A stretch of 42,399 bases of DNA from an uncultured Wohlfahrtiimonas sp. (GTDB lineage: Bacteria > Pseudomonadota > Gammaproteobacteria > Cardiobacteriales > Wohlfahrtiimonadaceae), in NCBI GenBank assembly GCA_947631095.1, contig CANRJX010000005.1, positions 1 through 42,399 of the forward strand, in the 5' to 3' direction. This document shows positions 11,068 to 21,146 of the stretch, in pieces. The translations under genes and the position numbers were made by a program. How positions within the stretch are numbered: position 1 is the first letter of the stretch; each line of letters opens with the position of its first letter. The notes below the pieces were generated by a model, which made no database searches, was not told the DNA's origin, and saw only the letters and a program-made list of their open reading frames with translations.

Positions 11068-11283
11068 TTAGTATAAACGCTTGCGATTAATTGAATCACG
11101 CATGATACGCTTATAATGGCGTTTCTGAGCAGCAGCAGCCTTACGCTTACGCTCTGCTGTCGGTTTTTCAAAGAATTCACGTGCACGTACGTCCGCAATT
11201 ACGCCAGCTTTTTCACAAGCACGCTTAAAACGACGCAGAGCTACGTCAAAAGGTTCATTGTCACGAATCTTGACGGAAGGCAT
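11068..11283 (-). CDS. rpsU: 30S ribosomal protein S21
   Basis: [28 protein letters not shown]...[15 protein letters not shown]. Confidence 0.97.
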   Translation of the reverse strand: MPSVKIRDNEPFDVALRRFKRACEKAGVIADVRAREFFEKPTAERKRKAAAAQKRHYKRIMRDSINRKRLY

Positions 11284-11400
11284 TAAACATCACCCCAATT
11301 TAATAATAAGAGATAAAAAAGTTTCTTGTAAAAATACAAAAAACACCAAGTCAAAAATTATACACTAAATTTTAACAAAGTAAAAAAGTAAATCATTATA

Positions 11401-12417
11401 CTAGTAAGCTCTTTGGTATTGTCTCGTGATCGCATCTTTCTGATTGTGTTTGGCATAAAGGGATAATACCCAATTAGGATTTTCTAATAGTGGTCTTGCA
11501 AGGCCGATATAATCAACTTGTCCTGATTCTGTTAAGAAAGTTGCTAAATCATAATCTCCCAAAAGGCCACAAGCAATTACTGTCGAATTTAATTCATTTT
11601 TTATTTTAATTGCATGATTAACTTGGTAACCAGGATAAATATTATCTGGCGATTGTGTGGTAATTCCGCCTGATGAAATATTAATTAAATCGTATGAAGA
11701 TGCGATATTTTTAATCTGTTGAATGGTTGAGTCAATATCTAAACCATTATCTGAATAATCAGTAGTGCTAAAGCGAATGGAGAGAATTTTATTTTGTGGC
11801 CAAAACTCTTTCAAAGCAGTTGTTAACTCATTTAAAATAACAGCACCATTTTTATATTTATCGGTGCGTTTATTAGAATGTGGGCTCATGAATTGAGATA
11901 GCAAATATCCATGAGCAGCATGGATTTCAATGCCATCAAACCCAGCTTCTAATGCTAATTTAGTAGAATTTACAAAGTCTTTAATGACGCCTTGTATTTC
12001 AGATTCGTTTAAAGTTTGTGGCGTTCTGTATTCAGTTGAAAATGCAATGTCGCTTGGTGCATAAATCGTGTTGACTTCACTCGTTGCGGTACATTTACGT
12101 CCTGCATGATTTAATTGAATAATGATTTTGCCACCTTGTGCGTGCACGCCATCTACAATTTTTTTCAGTGCATTTTTTTGTTCTTCATTCCATAGACCAA
12201 GGCAAAGATCTGAAATTCTACCTTCAGGGCTAATTCCAGTGGCTTCCATAATAATTAATCCAACTTGCCCGATTGCACGACTAACGTAATGGGTGTAGTG
12301 AAAATCTGTTGCAACACCATCATGGCCTGTTGCTGAATACATACACATTGGTTCCATCACAACACGATTCTTCAATCGAATAGAATTAATGTGGTGTTTT
12401 TCTAAAATTTTAACCAT
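11401..12417 (-). CDS. Old yellow enzyme family NADH/NADPH:flavin oxidoreductase (YqjM/NamA-like)
   Basis: RLKNRVVMEPMCMYSATGHDGVATDFHYTHY, QLNHAGRKC, DGIEIHAAHGYLLSQFMSPHSNKRTD motifs. Confidence 0.9.
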   Translation of the reverse strand: MVKILEKHHINSIRLKNRVVMEPMCMYSATGHDGVATDFHYTHYVSRAIGQVGLIIMEATGISPEGRISDLCLGLWNEEQKNALKKIVDGVHAQGGKIIIQLNHAGRKCTATSEVNTIYAPSDIAFSTEYRTPQTLNESEIQGVIKDFVNSTKLALEAGFDGIEIHAAHGYLLSQFMSPHSNKRTDKYKNGAVILNELTTALKEFWPQNKILSIRFSTTDYSDNGLDIDSTIQQIKNIASSYDLINISSGGITTQSPDNIYPGYQVNHAIKIKNELNSTVIACGLLGDYDLATFLTESGQVDYIGLARPLLENPNWVLSLYAKHNQKDAITRQYQRAY

Positions 12418-12589
12418 GATTGATATTTCCCATAAGTTTAAAAATTGCTATAAAATCATAGCAAGTTATCTAGGTTTTCACATTTACCCAATATTTACAT
12501 TTTTTTGAATTATTTTTCATTGAGAATTTTATAGTAATAAAGATTAAGTTTTTATTTAAATCGTTTTTATGTTCTGAGGAAATTAATAT

Positions 12590-13978
12590 ATGAAAAAATC
12601 TTGGATGAAAGTGATACAAACAGGACTTATTGCATCACTTGTAATGATTAACTTCTCAACTGCTCAAACGCCTCCAGATTGGAGCGAGTTGTTCGAAAAA
12701 AACAAATCTTCAGTAGTTAGTATTACAGTGAAAGGAAAGGAAGAAGTGCCTGCTATGCAAGGCTTTCCATTCTTTGATAATAATGATCCTTTTCAATTTT
12801 TCTTTGGTGAGCCAAGACAAAGGCAACAGCAGCAAAAACCACGTGAACGAATCATTCATGGCGGTGGCTCAGGCTTCATCGTTGAAGAAGATGGAATCAT
12901 CGTAACGAATGCTCATGTTGTTGGAAAAGCAGACGAGATTTTAGTGCAATTATCAGATAGAAGGGAGTTGCCTGCGAAATTAATTGGTAAAGATGATCGT
13001 TCTGATGTTGCGGTATTACAGATTGATGCAAAAGATTTACCAGCAGTTAAAATTGCCAATGTTGATGATTTAAAAGTGGGTCAGTGGGTAATGGCAGTGG
13101 GTTCTCCATTTGGTTTAGATTACACAGCGACTCAAGGTATTATTAGTTCTTTGGGTAGAAACTTACCAAGTGATAACTATACGCCATTCATTCAAACAGA
13201 TGCTGCTGTTAATCCAGGGAATTCAGGTGGGCCACTATTTAATACAAGTGGTGAAGTGATTGGGATTAACTCTCAAATCTATACAAGTACAGGCAGTTAT
13301 GCTGGTGTAAGTTTTGCAATTCCAATTGATTTGGCTATGGATGTAGTTCAACAGCTAAAAGTGAATGGTAAAGTTGTTCGTGGTTGGTTAGGTGTTCAAA
13401 TTCAGGATGTGAGTGCAGACTTGGCAAAAACATTTAAATTAAATAAACCACAAGGTGCTTTAGTTTCAAGTATTGTGCCAAATGGCCCTGCATCTAAATC
13501 AGACTTAAAAGTCGGTGATTTGATTTTATCTTTTAATGGTAAAACAATAGAAAAATCAAGTGAATTACCTGTTTTGGTTAGTCGTGCTAAAGTCGATGAA
13601 AAAGCTAAAATTGAAATTTTACGAGATGGTAAAAAACAAACAATTGATATTGAAATTAAAGCAATTGATGGTGATCAGTTGGCAGGTAAGGCACAAGATG
13701 CATCTAATAACTATTTAGGTTTAGTTGTGGAAGATTTACCTGAGTCAAGCGCACAACAAGGTGTGGTGGTTAGTTTAGTTTCACAAGGTGCTGCTGAAGA
13801 TGTTGGTATTCGTCGTGGTGATATTATTTCACAAATTAATGGTGTGAATATCAAATCAGTGAATGATTTTAATCAGATTGTGACTGAGTTAAAACCAGGT
13901 GATACCGTTAGACTCTTATTGCAAAGAGGTCAAAATTCATATTTTGTTGCCGTGCCGATTAGAGAGTTGAAAAAATAA
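12590..13978 (+). CDS. DegP/DegQ/MucD-type periplasmic serine protease with two PDZ domains
   Basis: Signal peptide, GSGFIVEEDGIIVTNAHVVG, Asp and GNSGGPLFN catalytic motifs, two PDZ domains. Confidence 0.93.
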   Translation: MKKSWMKVIQTGLIASLVMINFSTAQTPPDWSELFEKNKSSVVSITVKGKEEVPAMQGFPFFDNNDPFQFFFGEPRQRQQQQKPRERIIHGGGSGFIVEEDGIIVTNAHVVGKADEILVQLSDRRELPAKLIGKDDRSDVAVLQIDAKDLPAVKIANVDDLKVGQWVMAVGSPFGLDYTATQGIISSLGRNLPSDNYTPFIQTDAAVNPGNSGGPLFNTSGEVIGINSQIYTSTGSYAGVSFAIPIDLAMDVVQQLKVNGKVVRGWLGVQIQDVSADLAKTFKLNKPQGALVSSIVPNGPASKSDLKVGDLILSFNGKTIEKSSELPVLVSRAKVDEKAKIEILRDGKKQTIDIEIKAIDGDQLAGKAQDASNNYLGLVVEDLPESSAQQGVVVSLVSQGAAEDVGIRRGDIISQINGVNIKSVNDFNQIVTELKPGDTVRLLLQRGQNSYFVAVPIRELKK

Positions 13979-13990
13979 CTTTTAAAACTA

Positions 13991-14025
13991 AAAGCCCCAT
14001 GAGCTAATATTCATGGGGCTTTTTT
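13991..14025 (+). terminator. Intrinsic terminator after degQ/degP-like gene
   Basis: AAAGCCCCATGA-GCTAATAT-TCATGGGGCTTTTTT. Confidence 0.88.
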
Positions 14026-14065
14026 ATTGGCTATAATATTTTTTTAATTTGTAATGGTATTGTTT

Positions 14066-14572
14066 ATGAGTAAAGCAAAAATTGATAAAACCAATGCAAT
14101 GCGCTTATTGGATCAATTAAAAATAGAGTATGAAGCATTAAGTTATCCATGTGATGGCGATGAAGTTTTGGGTGGTATAGAAGTGGCTGAATTACTTGAT
14201 GAATCACCCTCTGTTGTTTATAAAACATTAGTGACACACAGCGATAATAAAGATTATGTTGTTGCAGTGATTCCAAGTAGTGAACACTTATCGTTAAAAA
14301 AATTGGCAAAAGCTAGTTCGCATAAAAAAGTTGAGATGATTCCTGTTGCAAAAATAGAACCGCTGACAGGATATATTCGTGGTGGATGTTCACCCATTAA
14401 AATGAAAAAATCATTTCCGACATTTGTTTCAGAAAAAGCAAAATTAGAGCCATACATTATAATTTCTGCGGGAAAACGAGGTTCGCAAATTAAAATCAGT
14501 CCAGAAAATTTACAAAAAGCTATCCATTGTCAATTCGCTGAGATCTCAGATCTAGAAACAGTGGGAGAGTGA
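14066..14572 (+). CDS. ybaK: YbaK/EbsC-family Cys-tRNA(Pro)/Cys-tRNA(Cys) deacylase
   Basis: VYKTLVTHSDNKDYVVAVIP...GYIRGGCSPIKMKKSFPTFV, typical YbaK; ORF track start 14054, better start at 14066 (MSKAKIDKT). Confidence 0.92.
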   Translation: MSKAKIDKTNAMRLLDQLKIEYEALSYPCDGDEVLGGIEVAELLDESPSVVYKTLVTHSDNKDYVVAVIPSSEHLSLKKLAKASSHKKVEMIPVAKIEPLTGYIRGGCSPIKMKKSFPTFVSEKAKLEPYIIISAGKRGSQIKISPENLQKAIHCQFAEISDLETVGE

Positions 14573-14617
14573 TTTGTGATATGATCGCTGTTTTTAATTT
14601 TAGGGTTTTAGGCAAAG

Positions 14618-15964
14618 ATGTCAAAGCGTAAACAACGTAAACAAAAATTCTCACAAGAACCATTTGAAGTTGCGATTACTGATATCACTCATGATGGCCG
14701 CGGTGTTACACACATCGATGGTAAAGTTGTTTTTGTGAACGGTGCATTACCTGATGAAGTGGTAATGGCCCAGTATGTGAAAATACGTAAAGATTATGAT
14801 GAAGCAAAAACGGTAGAAGTGATCAAAGCTTCAGAAGATCGTGTGACACCCATTTGTGATGTATTTGGTATTTGTGGTGGTTGTTCTCTTCAGCATTTAG
14901 ACCCTGAAAAACAAATTTATTTTAAAGCCAAACAACTGGCGAGCAATTTAAAAAAACAGGCGAAATTAGATTTTGATGTTGATGCGCAAATGGAGCCTTT
15001 ACGCTCACCAAGTGAACATTACCGTTTCAAAGGTCGTTTGGGTGTTAAATATGTGCCTAAGAAAGAAAAAGTATTGGTTGGCTTTCGTGAGAAATTTGCA
15101 CCATTCATTGTAGATATGGATAGTTGTCCTGTACTAGATGCACAAGTTTCTAATTTAATTCCTAAGTTATCTGAGTTAATTGGCAGTTTGACATTGTTGG
15201 ATAAAATTCCTCAAATTGAAGTTGCTGTTGGGTCATCACAAGTAGCATTAAGTTTTAGAGTATTGGAAGAACCGACAGAAGAAGATTTAATAAAATTTAA
15301 AGCTTTTGGTGTAGAACATAATATTTTGATCTATTTACAGCCGAAGAGCGAAGCATCAACTTATTTATTAAGTGAAGTAGAAGATGCTGATGATTTATTG
15401 AACTATAAGTTGCTAGATCGTTTAACTATGGCGTTTAAGCCTTATCATTTCACACAAGTGAATCCGATCATCAACGAACAAATGGTATCAAGAGCATTAA
15501 AACTGTTGGATTTGAAAAAAGATGAAACAGTTTTAGATTTGTTCTGTGGTTTAGGGAACTTTACTTTACCGTTGGCTTTAGAAGCAGGAAGAGTGATTGG
15601 TGTTGAAGGCGATAAAAGCTTAACAGAATGGGCTGCTAAAAACGCTGAACGTAATAATTTAGATAATGTTGAATTTTATTGTACGGATTTAACGCAAAAT
15701 CAAGATAATGCTGATTGGATGCAGTTACAATATGATGCGATTTTAGTTGATCCACCAAGATCAGGTGCTTTAGAGATGATGCCTTATTTAGGCAAGTTAT
15801 CGCCAAAGCGTATTTTGTATGTTTCTTGTCATCCTGCAACATTAGCAAGAGATTTGGCTGAGTTGGTCCAATATGGCTATGAAGTCACAGAGGCTGGTGT
15901 TATGGATATGTTCCCACACACAGCACATGTTGAATCGATGGCACTTTTGGTGAAAAAAGACTAA
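14618..15964 (+). CDS. rlmD: 23S rRNA (uracil1939-C5)-methyltransferase
   Basis: N-terminal TRAM domain, CGICGGCSLQH cluster motif (FGICGGCSLQHL), LDLFCGLGNFTLPLA, DPPRSGA, ILYVSCHPATLARDL. Confidence 0.95.
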   Translation: MSKRKQRKQKFSQEPFEVAITDITHDGRGVTHIDGKVVFVNGALPDEVVMAQYVKIRKDYDEAKTVEVIKASEDRVTPICDVFGICGGCSLQHLDPEKQIYFKAKQLASNLKKQAKLDFDVDAQMEPLRSPSEHYRFKGRLGVKYVPKKEKVLVGFREKFAPFIVDMDSCPVLDAQVSNLIPKLSELIGSLTLLDKIPQIEVAVGSSQVALSFRVLEEPTEEDLIKFKAFGVEHNILIYLQPKSEASTYLLSEVEDADDLLNYKLLDRLTMAFKPYHFTQVNPIINEQMVSRALKLLDLKKDETVLDLFCGLGNFTLPLALEAGRVIGVEGDKSLTEWAAKNAERNNLDNVEFYCTDLTQNQDNADWMQLQYDAILVDPPRSGALEMMPYLGKLSPKRILYVSCHPATLARDLAELVQYGYEVTEAGVMDMFPHTAHVESMALLVKKD

Positions 15965-15988
15965 TCATTAATCATTCAAGGACAATAT

Positions 15989-16660
15989 ATGACGATCAAA
16001 GTAATTGGTTTTGACTTAGATGGAACGTTGGTGGATAGCGCATTAGGATTAGCAAATACCGTTGATGGAATGTGCGCACGTTTAAATTTACCAGAGCCTG
16101 GTAAAGCTTTGGTTGTCACTTGGATTGGTAATGGGATAGAGGTTCTATTAGATAGAGCATTGGCGTGGGCAAAAGCACCGACTGATGCTGAATATCGTCA
16201 AAAGGCGATGACGATTTTATCTGAATGTTACCAAGCAGAGTTATTATCAGGCAGCCCGTTATTTCCTGAAGTTAAAGAAACTTTGGAACAATTGAAAAAT
16301 GAAGGTTATGAGTTGGTGTTAATCACCAATAAGCCGTCAAGGTATGTTCCTGAACTTATGGATTATTTAGGGATTGCTGACTTGTTTTCATTAATGTTGG
16401 GGGCAAATGATTCAGTAAAAATTAAACCTCATCCAGCACCAATATTTAAAGCATTGGCTGAATTGGGTGTGATGCAATCAGAGTTTATCTTTGTAGGTGA
16501 TTCACGCAACGACATTGCTGCTGCGAGAAATGCAGGCGTTAAATCTGTGGCATTAACTTATGGCTATAATCATGGTGAGCCAATTGTTAATGAATCTCCT
16601 GATTTTGTGATTGATCGTTTTGCAGAATTATTACCAGTGCTCCATCAATTAAAGGATTAA
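15989..16660 (+). CDS. gph: Phosphoglycolate phosphatase (HAD family)
   Basis: IGFDLDGTLVDSALGLANTVDGM, ITNKPSRYVPELM, FVGDSRNDIAAARNAG. Confidence 0.92.
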   Translation: MTIKVIGFDLDGTLVDSALGLANTVDGMCARLNLPEPGKALVVTWIGNGIEVLLDRALAWAKAPTDAEYRQKAMTILSECYQAELLSGSPLFPEVKETLEQLKNEGYELVLITNKPSRYVPELMDYLGIADLFSLMLGANDSVKIKPHPAPIFKALAELGVMQSEFIFVGDSRNDIAAARNAGVKSVALTYGYNHGEPIVNESPDFVIDRFAELLPVLHQLKD

Positions 16661-16661
16661 T

Positions 16662-17546
16662 ATGAGTTTTAAAAATTTATTAGTTTATCGCTTTGAAGAG
16701 CCTATCAAAGAGAGTATAGAGTCAATTGAAGCTAAATTAGCAGATAAACCACTAACATCTTGTTTGACGCAAGAGTTAGAAAGTGTTGGTTGGTTGCCAG
16801 TATTTAAAGAGGGTAAACAATACGTAGAAAAAATTAATAATGCACTATTTTTTCGTTTGGGTATTGAACAAAAATTATTACCGAATTCTGTTCTAAAAAC
16901 GGCAGTAGAGAAAAAAATTGAAGAAAAAGAGTTAAAGCACATCAGTCGTTCTGAAATGAAAGAGTTGCATGAAGTTGTGTTGAATGAATTATTGCCAAAT
17001 GCATTGGTGAATAGGCATTCTGTTTTGGCTTACATCGACTTAGAAAAAAATTGGCTAGTTGTGGATGCAAGCTCTACGAAAAAAGCCTCATTATTAACAG
17101 GATATTTACGCAAAACTTTAGGTAGTTTGCCTGTTGTCCCGTTAGTGCCTGAAAACTCTGTGAATGCAGCAATGACACATTGGGCAATGCATGGAATTCA
17201 GTCTGATTTGTTAAAAATATTGGATGAAATTGAATTAAGAGAATTAAAAGATGAAGGCGGAAATGCTAAGTTTAAAGGCGTTGAGCTAAATTCAAAAGAG
17301 ATTCAAGATCCATTGAAAGATGGATGGCAAGTAACAAAGCTGATGTTGGAATATGATGAGCAATTATCATTTGCAATGTCAGGCGATTTTATTTTTAAGC
17401 GCTTAAAGTTTTTAGAGCGTTTTGAAGAAAATTTAGAAACGGAAGATGATCCAATTTTACAAATGCAAGCTGAGCTATATTTAGCGATCGATCTATATCG
17501 TCGCGTAGTTCAAAATGTTTATGATTTCACCAATAGTGCAAAATAG
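16662..17546 (+). CDS. rdgC: Recombination-associated protein RdgC
   Basis: MSFKNLLVYRF...GWLP...DVSS-type architecture of RdgC. Confidence 0.9.
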   Translation: MSFKNLLVYRFEEPIKESIESIEAKLADKPLTSCLTQELESVGWLPVFKEGKQYVEKINNALFFRLGIEQKLLPNSVLKTAVEKKIEEKELKHISRSEMKELHEVVLNELLPNALVNRHSVLAYIDLEKNWLVVDASSTKKASLLTGYLRKTLGSLPVVPLVPENSVNAAMTHWAMHGIQSDLLKILDEIELRELKDEGGNAKFKGVELNSKEIQDPLKDGWQVTKLMLEYDEQLSFAMSGDFIFKRLKFLERFEENLETEDDPILQMQAELYLAIDLYRRVVQNVYDFTNSAK

Positions 17547-17568
17547 TATTCAATTTATAGGTTAATTA

Positions 17569-19467
17569 ATGTCTGAAAAAAAATATACCGCGAGTTCCAT
17601 TGAAGTTTTAACAGGTTTAGATCCGGTTAAAAAACGACCAGGCATGTACACCGACACAACAAGACCGAATCATTTACTTCAAGAAGTGATTGATAACTCT
17701 GTCGACGAAGCATTAGCAGGATTTGCCAATCATATTACGATTACGTTATATAAAGATGGATCATATGGCGTCCAAGACAATGGTCGTGGTATGCCTGTTG
17801 ATATTCATCCTGAGCATGGTGTGAGCGGCGTTGAGTTAATATTAACTAAATTGCATGCAGGTGGTAAATTTAATCAAGATGTTTATCACTATTCTGGTGG
17901 TTTACATGGTGTAGGCGTTTCTGTGGTTAATGCTTTATCAAAAAGATTAGAAGTTAAAGTGATACAAAACGGATACCGTTATCATATTGCTTTTGCCGAT
18001 GGTGAATGCGTCGAAACTTTGACTAAAGAAGCGCATAATAATAAAAAAGATCAAGGTACAGAAGTTCGTTTTTGGCCAAATGCTTCGTATTTTGACCATG
18101 AGAAAGTGGCAAAAAACCGACTAATTCCATTATTAAAAGCAAAAGCATTATTGGCAGCAGGTTTAAAAATAACTTTAATCGATGAAAATGTTGCTGAAGA
18201 TTCTCAAGATGCTCGATTGGAATGGTATTTTCAGGGCGGTATTACTGAATATGTAGAAGATCAATTAAGTAATGAAGAAATTTTGCCAGTTGCATCAATC
18301 ATTGGCGAGTTTACGGGTGAAACAGAAGAGTTCACTTGGGGCTTGGCTTGGAGCAAAGAAACTACGCCAATTATGATGGAAAGCTATGCTAACTTAATTC
18401 CGACCACGCAAGGCGGAACGCATGTTAATGGATTAAAAAATGGTTTAACAGAATCTATTCGTGATTTTTGTGAGCAACGTAACTTATTACCAAGAAATTT
18501 AAAAATTACGCCTGAAGATGTCATGCAAAATTTAAATTTTTTATTGTCATTAAAAATGGTTGAGCCACAGTTTGCAAGTCAAACAAAAGAGCGTTTAAGT
18601 TCTCGTCATATTGCAGGGATCATCTCTGTTGCAGTAAAAGATTTCTTCACATTGTGGTTAAATAAACATGTTGAAGATGGTTTAGAAATCATTACCTTAA
18701 TCATTGAAAATGCGAATTCGAGATTAAAATCATCTAAAGCTGTAGTGCGTAAGAAAATATCTCAAGGGCCTAAACTGCCTGGGAAATTAGCAGATTGTGT
18801 GAGCAATGATGTTGCTTTGACTGAGTTGTTTTTAGTGGAAGGTGACTCTGCTGGTGGCTCAGCTAAACAAGCTCGAGATAAAAATGTTCAAGCAATTATG
18901 GCGCTGCGCGGAAAAATTTTAAATACTTGGGAAGTGGAATCTGATCAAATATTATCATCGCAAGAAATTAATGATATTTCGATCGCGATTGGTGTTGATC
19001 CTGGTAGTGATAATTTAGAAGGGTTGCGCTATGGAAAAGTCTGCATTTTAGCCGATGCTGACTCTGATGGTTTACATATTGCGACATTAATTTGTGCGCT
19101 ATTTTTAAAACATTTTAGGCCGTTAGTTGAAGCTGGACATATTTTTGTTGCTATTCCACCGCTTTATAGATTAGATATTGGTAAAGAAATATATTATGCT
19201 TTAGATGAGTATGAGAAAAATGAACTAATAAAAAAATATAGTAAAAATAAAAAACAAGTTTCTGTAACACGTTTTAAAGGTTTGGGTGAGATGAACCCAA
19301 TTCAACTAAGAGAAACAACAATGTCGCAAGATACTCGTCGATTGGTGCAATTAATGATTGGGGATTCTGATATAAATCAAGTGTTTGATCGGTTGCTTAA
19401 TAAGAAAATGAGCGCTAAACGTAAAGAATGGATTGAAATTCAAGAATTTAATGGTCTAGAGGGCTAA
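17569..19467 (+). CDS. parE: DNA topoisomerase IV subunit B
   Basis: ASSIEVLTGLDPVKKRPGMYTDTTRPNHLLQEVIDNSVDEALAG; GHKL ATPase plus TOPRIM (LVEGDSAGGSAKQARDKNVQAIMALRGKILNTWE). Confidence 0.97.
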   Translation: MSEKKYTASSIEVLTGLDPVKKRPGMYTDTTRPNHLLQEVIDNSVDEALAGFANHITITLYKDGSYGVQDNGRGMPVDIHPEHGVSGVELILTKLHAGGKFNQDVYHYSGGLHGVGVSVVNALSKRLEVKVIQNGYRYHIAFADGECVETLTKEAHNNKKDQGTEVRFWPNASYFDHEKVAKNRLIPLLKAKALLAAGLKITLIDENVAEDSQDARLEWYFQGGITEYVEDQLSNEEILPVASIIGEFTGETEEFTWGLAWSKETTPIMMESYANLIPTTQGGTHVNGLKNGLTESIRDFCEQRNLLPRNLKITPEDVMQNLNFLLSLKMVEPQFASQTKERLSSRHIAGIISVAVKDFFTLWLNKHVEDGLEIITLIIENANSRLKSSKAVVRKKISQGPKLPGKLADCVSNDVALTELFLVEGDSAGGSAKQARDKNVQAIMALRGKILNTWEVESDQILSSQEINDISIAIGVDPGSDNLEGLRYGKVCILADADSDGLHIATLICALFLKHFRPLVEAGHIFVAIPPLYRLDIGKEIYYALDEYEKNELIKKYSKNKKQVSVTRFKGLGEMNPIQLRETTMSQDTRRLVQLMIGDSDINQVFDRLLNKKMSAKRKEWIEIQEFNGLEG

Positions 19468-19550
19468 ATTTATAAATTGATTTTATAAATCGCACCTAGT
19501 AAACTTTGCTAAATTAATTCTAATAAAAAAATTAATAGAGGATAATAATT

Positions 19551-20588
19551 ATGGCTAAAAAGCCGAGTGTATGTATCGGGATAGATATTGGCTCATATTC
19601 AATAAAAATAGCCGAAATACAAAAAAAAGGTAGAGATTATATTCTGACAAGAGCATTGGTTTTTAACTGTGAAGGTGACTGGAAAGATGGTCTGCCAACA
19701 GATGTAGATGTTGCAGGGATCACATTAAATAAGGCAGTTGCAGCCTTTGGTGGTTTAAAAGAAGCTTCAATGGCGATTCCAACTTCTGTTGCAATGGTTC
19801 GTTCAGTGCCCTTAGATTCTCGCTTAAAAACTGATGAGTTATGGAAAACAATTGAAGCAAACGTTTCTCAATATTTTCCATTTTCAGCAGAAGAGGTTTT
19901 TTTAGATTTTATTCCGATTAAACCATCACTCACTTTGGATGGTCATACAGATGTTTTAATTGTTGCTGCACAAAAAGAGTTTGTGAATCAACGTGAAATT
20001 TGTGCGGATATTGCGGGCATTAAAGTGACATCTATTGATATTAATATCTATGCAATCCTTGATTTGTTGCATGTGCAAGATGCCTTAGCTGATAAGTCAG
20101 ATTATGATGCTGTCATGGTTTTTGATATTGGTTTGTATCAATCAGGGTTAAATATTGTAACTGGTGATCAATCTGTTTATGTCAGAGATGTATCAATTGG
20201 TGGTGAGCGCTTAACACAAATTATAGCTGAGCATAAAGGCATTTCTATAGCTGATGCAGAAAAATTAAAATTAAGTAAATCTCCTGAAATAGCTGATAGT
20301 TTGAATCAATTTGTGCTAGAAGTGAATATGCAATTGCAATCAGCGATAGATGTTTATATTTCTAATAACCCACAAATTACACTGCATGAACTTTATATTG
20401 TGGGTGCCACAGCATGTTATACAGAGTTAGAAGATGTATTACGCTCGCAGCTGAAAGATATCAATGTAATCTCATTATCTCCCGAAACATTGTTTGAAAT
20501 AGATGGAAAAATCTATCCAAAATTGAATAATGCAAGTATTCATAGTTTAACGACAGCCACAGGTCTAGCAATGAGAGGATTATTATAA
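19551..20588 (+). CDS. pilM: Type IV pilus inner-membrane platform protein PilM
   Basis: CIGIDIGSYSIKIAEIQ actin-like fold; first gene of pilMNOPQ. Confidence 0.95.
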   Translation: MAKKPSVCIGIDIGSYSIKIAEIQKKGRDYILTRALVFNCEGDWKDGLPTDVDVAGITLNKAVAAFGGLKEASMAIPTSVAMVRSVPLDSRLKTDELWKTIEANVSQYFPFSAEEVFLDFIPIKPSLTLDGHTDVLIVAAQKEFVNQREICADIAGIKVTSIDINIYAILDLLHVQDALADKSDYDAVMVFDIGLYQSGLNIVTGDQSVYVRDVSIGGERLTQIIAEHKGISIADAEKLKLSKSPEIADSLNQFVLEVNMQLQSAIDVYISNNPQITLHELYIVGATACYTELEDVLRSQLKDINVISLSPETLFEIDGKIYPKLNNASIHSLTTATGLAMRGLL

Positions 20589-21146
20589 ATGATAGTAAAA
20601 ATTAATTTATTACCTTGGCGTGAAGAGTTAAAGATTCAAGAAGAAAATAAAATAAAACGCTTCTTGACGTTGAGTTGTTTAATTGGGGCTTTATTGGCTG
20701 GCGGAGTTATTTTCTTGATTCAACAAGAGCTAGATTCAAGAGCATACAGAACGCATTTGATTGATGCTGAATTGTCTCAATTAGCAAATGTTGAATCACA
20801 GATGAATGAGCGAAAAGCACAAACAGAACGATTAAAACAACAATTAGATGTTTTAAAGCAACTTGCTGAGCAAAGATCTGAAGTTGTTAATTTAATGGAA
20901 AAATTTTCATCAGTGACACCTCAGGATGCTTTCATCGTATCTTTAGCATTTACTTTAGATCAATTGAGTTTTAATGCATTAGCTAAAGATAAAGACACGC
21001 TTGCAATGCATTTGGATAATTTGGACAATTTTATTGGCCCTGCACCAATACCACCACATCATGAAGTATTAATGGATGGTAACAGAGTCATCTCTTATAG
21101 TGTTGTAGTTGATCCAAAACAGTCTGATAAGGGTGGTAAAAAATGA
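20589..21146 (+). CDS. pilN: Type IV pilus assembly protein PilN
   Basis: IVKINLLPWREELKIQEENK motif, single TM. Confidence 0.95.
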   Translation: MIVKINLLPWREELKIQEENKIKRFLTLSCLIGALLAGGVIFLIQQELDSRAYRTHLIDAELSQLANVESQMNERKAQTERLKQQLDVLKQLAEQRSEVVNLMEKFSSVTPQDAFIVSLAFTLDQLSFNALAKDKDTLAMHLDNLDNFIGPAPIPPHHEVLMDGNRVISYSVVVDPKQSDKGGKK

